A stretch of DNA of 64,000 nucleotides from Benincasa hispida (taxonomy: Eukaryota; Streptophyta; Magnoliopsida; Cucurbitales; Cucurbitaceae): the NCBI RefSeq assembly GCF_009727055.1, contig NC_052354.1, positions 35,023,465 to 35,087,464 of the forward strand. The letters run 5' to 3'. Each line of letters begins with the position of its first letter. The first letter of the stretch is position 1. The notes under the pieces were generated by a model that ran no database searches, was not told the DNA's origin, and worked only from the letters and a program-made list of their open reading frames with translations. Position numbers and translations under genes: made by a program. This document shows, one piece after another, positions 55,939 through 64,000 of this stretch.

Positions 55939-57385
55939 ATAACAGGGTTTGTATAAGAACGGATCACAAAATTATTGGTCTCTCTTTATAACACCGTTAC
56001 TTGAAGAGACTTACATTTCACTAGGATGACCATAGGTAACTTGACCTTAATCTTGAGTGAAATGTGAATCTTCCTATGATGGCAGTCTTTTGATCTGTAT
56101 GGGTGAGAGTGGCTAGTTTTTCCGACTCAATATGCCTACCATTTTAGGGATTCGTCCAAATGGGGAGCTGGGAACACAACTTCATAAAATGGAATTCACT
56201 TCTTCCTTTCTTAAGTAAAAGTAGATGAATTGCTCCCTTAAGGGGGTCTTAAACAATGAGGCACCTCACCCTCTCACTGGCCCGAGAGGGGACTAGTTTA
56301 TAGTTGGACTATAACTAATTGTTTATTAAAGATATCAGTTATCCTTAAGCGGTTATATCTAACTACGGGGGTTAAATGATAATTTGACCCAATTGTAGTT
56401 ACGAGCAAATTGTGAAGGGTCAAATTACTGTTGATTGATTATACCTAAGGACACAAAAATATATCTACAGTGTAAAGGGTGTAGTTGTCGATCTTTAGAG
56501 GAGTGACCAACAATTAATGAATGTTGATCAATTTAATTAAATAGTTTAATTAATTAATCTTGTATCATTGGAGCTGCAAATCTATAAGTCCATAAGATCC
56601 CTTTGCTAGTCCAATAAGAATTAAATGAGAATAAATTAATCTTTGATTTAATTTGATTGTTCAAATTAATTGAAGAGAATTAATTGTATCAGATGCAATT
56701 AATATAACATATATAGATACATTATAGTATAAAGTTTAATGAGGGAGATAAATATTTGAATATAATTCAAATATTATATGAATGAGATTTATATTAAAAC
56801 TATAGGTTAAAATTAATATGGTTATGATTCATATTAAAACTATAGGTTATATGAGAGAATATAAAGTTAGGTTATATTTTACATGTTACAATATAAACTA
56901 TATATTATATTAAATATAAGGTTTTTTTAAATTATATTATTTTAATATAATTAAATGGAGATATTTTACATGATGAAGGGAGTTTTGAAAATAATTTCCC
57001 TCGTGTCTCTCATACGTAGGATTACAGAGGAGACATAAAACATCATACTCTCTACAATTCTTCTTCTCTTTATGAAATAATCTCTTCCAAAAAGAATTCC
57101 CTTCTCCCGCACCAAAATTAACAAGGCAAGACCACAACTTTATCTTGATTCTCACCTTAAGAATAGCTAAGGAAGGCTTGGTGGTGGTGTCGTCCGTGAG
57201 GACGAGTTCATGATCATTTGGAGAGGAGAATGTGAAGACTGTTTATCTTTAAGGGTAAGTGTTTACTCTTCTCTTTTCCTTTCTGTAATTAATTATTAGA
57301 CAACATGCTTAGACAGAATATTATTTATCCTCCTTCTATATTGTTTTCTTTGGTTTTGTTTTTGTTCCAAAAGAATTCACTAACA
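55939..57385 (+). mobile_element. Tnt1-like copia LTR, lacking its first ~380 bp
   Basis: Plus-strand partner of the subfamily at 34967-36720: GAAGAGACTTACATTTCACTAG, GGATGACCATAGGTAAC, GGGAGCTGGGAACACAAC, GGTCAAATTACTG and AAATTAATATG repeats. It has a tail with TTCTTCTTCTCTTTATG and TTCCAAAAGAATTC. No CGATCG cluster is present. The start TGTTGGG is missing. The 3' end at about 57385 is uncertain. Confidence 0.75.
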
Positions 57386-57590
57386 CACAGCGCTTATATG
57401 CTTCCACACTTGATGTCATCCCTTTAGTTTCCTCGCCATTTAATATTGATTTCTATTTATTGGATCTTCTTCATATTTCAAGTCCATAAGTGAGGGAGAG
57501 TGTTAGATAATATATTAAATTTTTCTTCACCCATTAGCTTAAGTTTTTAAGTCAATTGGTAATTTAAGATGGTATCAAAACAAATTGAGT
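57386..57590 (+). other. Copia 3'-end-like sequence, short LTR and PBS-like site
   Basis: Shows AAGTGAGGGAGAG (a PPT-like tract, 57489-57501), a TGTTAGATAATATATTAAA start, then CATTAGCTTAAGTTTTTAAG and TGGTATCAAAAC (57573), a PBS-like site. It reads like a fragment of a short copia LTR with its flanks. Confidence 0.4.
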
Positions 57591-57679
57591 AATTGTGTTG
57601 ATTTGTTTGGCGTCTTTTTATTGGCGCATTCTTCGTTCTTCCTCTTGGATTTTGAAATCTAGATCGTCTTCAATTCTTA

Positions 57680-58740
57680 TCAATTTTCATCATGACTAAT
57701 CCAAAGAACACAACGATTTCTACAACTTTAGTTCCTTACAGATCTTGAAGCTTAGTTGAATTCTTATGTGTTGCATCACTCGATTATTTAAACTACCAAT
57801 TTGGTTACACAACCTCTTGTTGGATTGAGCAATTACTCCTCATAGAGTAAGGTGATGTGCTTTGCACTCTCTAGCAAGAACAAACTGAGGTTTATCACCA
57901 AAACTATCAAGAAGCCTATGACGGAAGGAAATCTCCTCTCCACTTGGCAGTGCAACAACAATGTGATTATTTCTTGGATAATTAATTCAATTTCAAAAGA
58001 AATTGCTATAAGTTTGGTGTATACTAGAATGTGAAAGAACTTTGGGATGAATTAAAAGAACGATATGGCAATTTAATGGTGCACATGTTTATCAATTGAA
58101 TAAGGATCTTGTTACAACTACATAAGATAACCTTTTATGCAAAAATCATTACGATTTGGCAAGAACTTCTTCAATACTGTCCTCTTGATGACTGCACTTG
58201 TGGAGGAATGAAAAAAATGCTTGAGTTTTCAATGTTGAGTTCGTCATGACCTTCCTTATGAGGTTAAGTGAGTCATTTACTTAGATCCGTGCTCAAATAC
58301 TTCTAATTGATCCTTTACCATCCATAAACAAGTTATTCTCTATCATAATCCAAGAAGAAAGATAATGATCCATTGGTAACACTTCTTTAATTGAAACAGT
58401 TATCTTAATGGCTAATTCTGACAACAAACATTCTAATATTGATCGATCAAAGAAGAAAGATGCTTAACGTCCAGTTTGCTCCAATTGTGGCATTAAAGGT
58501 CATGTAATTGTTAAATGTTATAAATTACATAGTTATCCATCGGGCCACAAGTTTGCAAACAATAACTTCTCTATTCATCAGAAGTCTACCAATTCTATTC
58601 ATTCCTCACAAGCTGTTGTTGAAAAGGGAATGGATACTTCCAAGTTAAATCAGTCAGCCTTTTTTGCTAGTCTCAGTGGTGACCAATTTTCACATTTGAT
58701 GCAAATGTTGCAAACTCACCTTTCATCTTCTTAAATTGAT
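57680..58740 (+). pseudogene. Ale-like copia gag with zinc knuckle
   Basis: NKLRFITKTIKKPM, LLSTWQCNNNVIISWIINSI and SKEIAISLVYTRM (57852-58034) are the UBN2-type gag core ('W...N..VI.WI..S.'). The zinc knuckle CSNCGIKGHVIVKCYKLH (C-x2-C-x4-H-x4-C) is at about 58480-58533, followed by SYPSGHK, typical of Ale-like copia. Many stops and shifts lie between the pieces. Confidence 0.82.
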
Positions 58741-59190
58741 GTCAATTCAAAAACAGAAACAATACATGTAGTAGGTGCTTGTTTCTCTACTTTATTATCC
58801 GTACATCAACATCATTTAGTTTGGATTTTGGAATCTAGTGCATCAACACATATCAGTCATAATCATTCACTGTTTAAGAATTTTTGATCTGCTCAAAATG
58901 TATCTATTATTTTGCTTACTAAAACTCGATTATCAATTCAATTGATTGGAGATATTCAATTGACAAAGGACTTATTATTACGTGATGTACTTTTGATTCT
59001 AGAATATGAATATAACTTGTTATTAATCAGTGCACTTCTTAAGGATTCAAAACACTCTATTATGTTTTCTAATGATCATTACATTATCCAAGACAAGTTA
59101 AAGTTGAGAATGATTAGGAAGGCTGATTTTATTGAAGAGCTTTATTTGTTTTACATACATCCTGAGAGGGCTGAGTGTTCTTTTGTTAAG
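58741..59190 (+). pseudogene. Ale-like copia protease with mutated active site
   Basis: WILESSASTHISHNHSLF at about 58823-58876 stands where copia has W.(L/I)DSGA(S/T).H. The catalytic Asp is Glu and the Gly is Ser, so no activity is expected. Then IQLIGDIQLTKDLLLRDVLL and LLISALLKDSKHSIMF follow, typical of the protease C-terminal part. Confidence 0.85.
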
Positions 59191-60250
59191 CATTCTGCCT
59201 TCGTATGTAAAACTTCAACTGCTATGTGGCATCAGTGTTTGGCACATCCTTTAATTGCTAGATTGAAGGATTATTTATCGGAAGTATCGGTATTTTCTGA
59301 TTCTGATCATTGTAAGGATATTTGTCATGTTCGTCCTTTAGCTAAGCAACGTTGTCATAGTTTTCCTACTTTGAATAATGTCGCTAATGATGTATTTTGT
59401 TTGATCCATGCTGGTAATTCATATTTTCTTACTTTAGTTGATGATAAGTCGAAATATACATGGATTTATCTATTAAGGAATAAGAATGATGTTTTACATA
59501 CTATTCCTCGTTTCTTTAAACTCATTAAGACACAATTTTTGAAAGTTCTCAAAGTTTTTCGTTCTTATAATGCCCCTGAACTTAGTTTTTAAGATTTGTT
59601 TTACTACTGTACGATTAGTCAATTTTCTTGTGTCTACACACCAAAACAAAATTCAGTTGTAGATATGAAACACCAACATTTTGTCAATGTTGCAAAGTCC
59701 TTAATATTTTAATTTAAGGTTCCTATAACTTTTTGGGGAGAGTGTATTTTAACTGCCACACATTTAATCAATAGAACACCAATGGTATTGTTATCACATG
59801 CTACTTTTTTTTTTTTTTTTGAAGAAAATATTGATTATTCCTTGTTAAAAGTGTTTGGTTGTCTTGCATATGTTTCAATTTTAACCATGCATCGACCCAA
59901 ATTTGATCTAAGAGCTTTTCCATCATATTTGTTGGATATTGACTAGGAATTAAATGGTATAAGTTGTATGACCTAACTAAGAAGGTTTTCTTTGTTTCAA
60001 GAGATGTTTTGTTTTTTGAAGATCTATTTCCCTTCTATTCCATTCTCGGAGACATTGCTATTGTCAACCATGATTTTTTTGATGCGTTTGTCTTTCCTTG
60101 TTCATTATTTGATATGTCTGCAGCATCTTTTAGCACTGGATTTCCTTCTTATATGTCGTTTGTAACCACCACTGATGTTTTGCCTGATGAAGTTCAGATT
60201 GATGATATTGTGCAAAACATTGAGTCGACTATTGTTCTTGATTTTGAAAT
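59191..60250 (+). pseudogene. Ale-like copia integrase with lost catalytic residues
   Basis: MWHQCLAHPLIARLKDYLSE and CHVRPLAKQ give the HHCC region. YFLTLVDDKSKYTWIYLLRN is the strand after the first catalytic Asp, whose HCDLWGP-like segment is missing. RSYNAPELSF has Tyr for the second catalytic Asp. The third motif reads QNSVVDMKHQ with Asp for Glu. The C-terminal VFGCLAYVSI and LYDLTKKVFFVSRDVLFFED follow. All three catalytic positions are absent or changed. Confidence 0.88.
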
Positions 60251-61240
60251 TTAGTATAATACTGAGTAGAATATTATTTCTGATATGGTGTCACCTAAGG
60301 TTGAACTTAAGCGTTTGTCTGAGGCTGAAGTTGCTCTAGCAGTTGCCCTTGTCATTCTTAGACGATCATCACGAAAGTCTTGTCCTCCTTCATACCTCAA
60401 AGACTTTAATTGCAACCTCATTTCTAAACAACTTGTCTCTACAATACCTTACTTCTTTGGCAATTACCTTTCCTATGATACGTATTCACCATCTCATAAA
60501 CATTACTTTCCCAATGTTGCTTCGATGTAAGAGCCAACCTTTTATCATCAAGCTGTTAAATCCCAAAATTGGAGAGATGCCATGTCTGAGGAAATTGATG
60601 CTATGGAAAGGAATAAGACATGGACAGTGGTGTCATTACCTAAAACTCATCACACCATTAGTAGTAAATGGGTTTATATAGTCAAACATTACCCTGATGG
60701 AACATTTGATAGATACAAGGAATGCTTGTTGCAAAAGGATATAATCAGCAAGAGAGCATAGATTTCTTTGATACTTTTTTCTCGGTTGTCAAAATTGTCA
60801 CTGTCAAGGTATTTCTCAACCTAGTGACTTCTTTTTATTGGCAACTAATTCAAGTGGATATCAATGATGCTTTTTTAAATGGGGATTTATTTGAAGAAGT
60901 TTACATATCTGTACCCCTAGGTTTTAAGACTTCTAAGGTACCAAGTGAGAGGGAGAAGCTTGCTTGTCATCTGAATAGATCAATCTATGGTCTTAAACAG
61001 ACATTTAGTAGTGGTTTGTCAAGTTTTCTTCTGCTTTATCTACACATGGATTTGTACATTCCAAGTCTAATTATTCACTTTTTACTTGTGGCAGAGGTAC
61101 AACCTTTATTGCATGATTGGTGTATGTTGATGATATACTGTTGATAAGACCTTCATCTCATGAGATTGCTTCTGTTAAAGAGGTTCTTACGAATCTTTTT
61201 AAGCTTAAGTATTTGGGACAAGGTATATTGATCAAGCCAA
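60251..61240 (+). pseudogene. Ale-like copia reverse transcriptase
   Basis: The linker RRSSRKSCPPSYLKDFNC precedes NWRDAMSEEIDAMERNKTW, KWVYIVKHYPDG, then [50 protein letters not shown] and [12 protein letters not shown] (about 61118-61152). Frameshifts lie near 60720 and 61115. A further deletion joins KYLGQ to KPISDFHLKAFFDSN, removing the thumb/connection. Confidence 0.9.
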
Positions 61241-61735
61241 TCAGTGATTTTCATCTCAAGGCCTTTTTCGATTCAAATTTGGGAGCTTGTCTTGATACTC
61301 GTTGTTCCGTCTCTAGTTTTGTATCTTCTTAGGAGATTCTTTAATCTCATGGAAGTCAAAGAAGCAGCCTATTGTTTCACAGTCTTCTTTCAAGACATAA
61401 TATAGGGCTCTAGCTTTGGTAACAAGTGAGTTGCTATAGATTTTTCAGTTACTTGTTGATTTACATGTATAGTGCTTATTACCAACCACAAGTTTTTTGT
61501 GATAATCAAGCTATCATTGCCAAAGGTCCTAATCCCACGTTTCATGAAAGAACTAAACATATCGAAATTGATTGTCATTTTGTGAGGGATAAAATCGTTG
61601 ATGGGTTTCTTAAGATTTTGTTTATTCATTCAAGTTTGTAGTTAGCAAATATATTTACAAAGCTCTTTTTCAGCTCTATCGAAGTTATTAGTTAAGTTGT
61701 GAGTTCTTGATATTCATCTTCCAACTTGAGGGAGA
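61241..61735 (+). pseudogene. Ale-like copia RNase H, decayed
   Basis: LKAFFDSNLGACLDTRCSVS (Asp), [20 protein letters not shown] (Asp) and [20 protein letters not shown] are visible. The Glu region between them is frameshifted. The usual C-terminal ADIFTK appears as ANIFTK after a stop near 61640. A PPT (TTGAGGGAGA) follows at 61726-61735. Confidence 0.87.
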
Positions 61736-61915
61736 CTTTTAAGGACTTTGTAAATATATAAAATATAAATTTAGTTATTTTGTTGTAACACAGTTGTTGC
61801 AATTAGTTGTGGTTTCTACTTAATCCCAATATATAAAAGGGTTCTGTGTACTATATTTAGTATGGAAGAGTTATTTTTCTCTAATTGAAATAGAACTTCT
61901 AACTCTTATTAATTT
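61736..61915 (+). mobile_element. 3' LTR of Ale-like copia element
   Basis: Starts after the PPT with CTTTTAAGGACTTTG; the family start is probably TGTTAAAGAC. TATATAAAAGGG is a TATA box at about 61831. It ends near ATAGAACTTCTAACTCTTA. The length of about 180 bp fits short Ale LTRs. Confidence 0.65.
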
Positions 61916-62084
61916 CCATCCGGTCAATGTCAAATTTTCTATAAATGAAATACACAATATACTAGTTATGAAAATGAGATAATGTCAATGATAATTGACA
62001 CGATATGCTTTATGTCGTGAAAGCACATCTACTCATATAAACTATCTAAAACTCAAGCATAAAAGTTTCATTTTTTTGTCACTT
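61916..62084. other. Spacer
   Basis: No feature recognised. Confidence 0.4.
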
Positions 62085-62295
62085 ATCAGTCATTTCATCT
62101 CAAATCCCCTAGGATTGTTTCATCGTAGGGTCACCTTATTCCACCATCTACGATCACCTCAACCCGAATTGTCTCATCCTAACATTGCCTCACTGTGAAT
62201 CACCTTTTCTTAAGGTTCCCTCATCTCAAGTTGACTAGGGTCACCTTATTTCGAATTGCTTCATTTAGAATCACTTCATTCCAAGTCACCTTTTT
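62085..62295. repeat. Degenerate minisatellite (TCACCTTATTCC / TTGCCTCATC units)
   Basis: About five alternating blocks: TTGTTTCATC, TCACCTTATTCC, TTGTCTCATC, TTGCCTCACT, TCACCTTTTC, TTCCCTCATC, TCACCTTATT, TTGCTTCATT, TCACTTCATT, TCACCTTTTT. They form irregular units of about 25-40 bp. No coding potential. Confidence 0.55.
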
Positions 62296-62314
62296 CAAAA
62301 ATTACAAATTTAAT

Positions 62315-62530
62315 CAATACAAGAAATTTGCCCTTTCCTGATGGCCAAAACCATTGGAAAAGTTAAAAGAATGTCAGAAAAGGCTTTCTCGATGTCTTTT
62401 TACGTCAGAAAAGTCATCGGGATAGCGTCTTCGGGAAAGCCTTATCCTGACGTAAAAATGTTACTTCGTCAGAAATAAAAGATTTTGTGATGAACAAAGT
62501 GGAAAGGCTTTCTCTCGACGACCATAGTTT
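62315..62530 (+). mobile_element. CACTA (EnSpm) element terminus
   Basis: CAATACAAGAAA at 62315 is a one-base variant of the CACTACAAGAAA terminus. It is followed by subterminal repeats: GTCAGAAAAGGCTTTCTCG, CGTCAGAAAAGTCATCGG, TCGGGAAAGCCTTATCC, TGACGTAAAAATG, CGTCAGAAATAAAAG and GGAAAGGCTTTCTC. These inverted copies of a GTCRGAAAAGGCTTT motif are typical of CACTA ends. The element is cut at 62531. Confidence 0.72.
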
Positions 62531-64000
62531 TGTTGGGGTTTGTGCTCTAAAGTCTTGTGTCCTATAGTTTATAAACAACTTTGTAAGAACACTTGTGATG
62601 TATAATATATATGATTTTTACCTCACTTCTTGACTTTGAACATTTAGATGTTTTTTATTTTACCACAAACCAATAAACATAATATCACTGGTTGTCTTTA
62701 TGTAACTTAAGCAAGTATGTAATGACATACAAGTGGATCATGTCTTAAGTGACAACCAAAATAATCTGTGTATATGGATATAGGAGGGAAACCTTATCCT
62801 GGTAACACTACGGACACGACCGCCTTGTGAAATTGTTACAAATATTATGACTTGTCACAGATGGTCTGATCCTGATCATTTTTGCAGTGGACATGTGAAC
62901 GGGGTGTCCTATGCAAAGAGTTTGTATAAGACCTGACTTCGAAGTATTAATGTCTTGTCATATAACTCTGTTCATGACTGAGACTTCACTTCACAAGAAT
63001 GACCATAGGTAACATGACCTCAATCCTGAGTGAGTTGGGAACTCCTGCCATTGAGGGCGGTCTTTTGATTTGCATGGGTGCGAGTTGCCAGAGCACTGAC
63101 TCAAACCTACAACTTTGGAGATTCGACTGATTTGGTAGTTAGGAACTCAACTTCACAAGATGAAGTTCACTCCTTCCCCAAAAAAGGGGTAAGTAGATAG
63201 ATTGCTCTCTTAAGATCTAATCCCAGGGCTTGAACGATGTGGCGCCACGAACCTTTTCATCATCCGAGAGGTGTTCACACATAGTAGGACTATGTTGTAT
63301 TGTTCATTAGAGGGATCAGTGGTACTTAAGGAGGAAGATGTAATTACAGGGGCAAAACGGTAAATTGGTCTGTTGTAATTACGAGCATCTGTGAAGGGTC
63401 ATCGTATTGATGATTGGTTATATCCAATGGACATAAAATATATCTACGGCAAGAATAGTTCAATTGTCGGTCTTTAGTGGATTGTCTGGCAATTAACGGA
63501 TGGTGAATATCATGACTAAAGAGTTTAGCCAGCTATTCACGTGTCGTTCGGGCTTTGAGCTTTAGGTTCATAAGGTCCCCTTAGAAGCTTGGATACAAGT
63601 TGAGAGTCAGTTTTTGGGTCAGTTTGAAATGTTCAAATTGACAAGCGGGGAGTTCGATTATATATGATATAATTGAATTAGTTAATTATATATGATATAA
63701 TTAATTATATATGATATAATTAGCTTTATGTATGAGATACATTAATTTGGAGGAAATTGGATATGAATATGATTTATATCTAGTGGAGGAAAATACTATA
63801 ATTATATATGATATTAATTTATATGTTATGAATATGTTGAGATAAGATTCACTAAACGGTTGAAAGGTAAATGGGACGGCATCTCTTCTAGGTTAATAAC
63901 GGATGAGTGAGTTGAAAGATCAATTTGAGATGCATAAAAAGCTCACGGTGTGTTAAGCATGAGATACATGGATATTGCGTTAAAGAGTGTGTCATCGCTT
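62531..64000 (+). mobile_element. Tnt1-like copia LTR, runs past window end
   Basis: Starts TGTTGGGGTTTGTGCTCTAAAG directly after the CACTA sequence. It continues with CAAGTGGATCATGTCTTAAG, CTTATCCTGGTAACACTACGG, GACCATAGGTAACATGACC, CTCTCTTAAGATCT and AAGGTCCCCTTAG. ATTATATATGATATAA motifs repeat at about 63658-63720. The 3' end and any internal region lie outside the window. Confidence 0.85.

Noticed and set aside
57180..57260. Host gene exon near GGTGGTGGTGTCGTCCG
   Set aside because: The GC-richer stretch is part of the Tnt1-like LTR tail and has no open frame.

Overview
The window is a stretch of transposable-element-filled plant nuclear DNA, very probably from a eudicot. The dispersed-repeat style (LTRs carrying CGATCGTTTAG arrays, Tnt1-like 'gag/pol' copia elements, GATAGACTTCTATC-type repeats) reminds me of Cucurbitaceae, but that is pattern memory, not a database result. 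I found no intact host gene, no rRNA or tRNA gene, no CRISPR and no bacterial feature. Every long coding trace is retrotransposon or transposon protein broken by stops, frameshifts, deletions or nested insertions.

Layout. 1-3660: 3' part of a Ty1/copia (Tnt1/Tork-like) element with a complete ~1.75 kb 3' LTR. 3880-4265: Ty3/gypsy protease remnant. 4360-10498: AT-rich DNA with two MITE candidates, a tRNA-derived SINE and three related solo LTRs in the same orientation. 10499-14255: a second copia element lacking gag and protease. 14293-17900: a TRIM-like LTR piece, a 38-bp minisatellite, a cut SINE and a solo copia LTR. 17900-21190: mostly featureless AT-rich DNA.

21191-44290 is a layered nest. 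A plus-strand Athila-type gypsy element (5' LTR piece at 21191; integrase, 3' ORF, PPT and 3' LTR at 36771-44290) contains a minus-strand Athila element (gag to integrase plus 3' LTR, 31037-23961). It also holds several minus-strand Tnt1-like LTR pieces and a solo Athila LTR inside the integrase. 44621-44938 is an unannotated PIF/Harbinger transposase remnant. 46383-50510 is another copia element related to the one at 10499. 50657-54583 is a chromovirus gypsy element with both LTRs, a PBS and a 5-bp target-site duplication (TAAGG), but with a deletion joining reverse transcriptase to integrase. 55836-61915 is a decayed Ale-like copia element whose 5' side is cut by a Tnt1-like LTR. 62085-62530 holds a degenerate minisatellite and a CACTA terminus, cut at 62531 by another Tnt1-like LTR that runs off the window.

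Functionally these genes would have served only the elements themselves: gag packaging, protease maturation, reverse transcription, RNase H and integration. All visible copies look dead in cis. Premature stops repeatedly fall on conserved Trp (TGG) codons, as expected from C-to-T decay of methylated DNA. The most interesting unexplained signal is the recurrence of short palindromic CGATCG-based arrays inside LTRs of different families.
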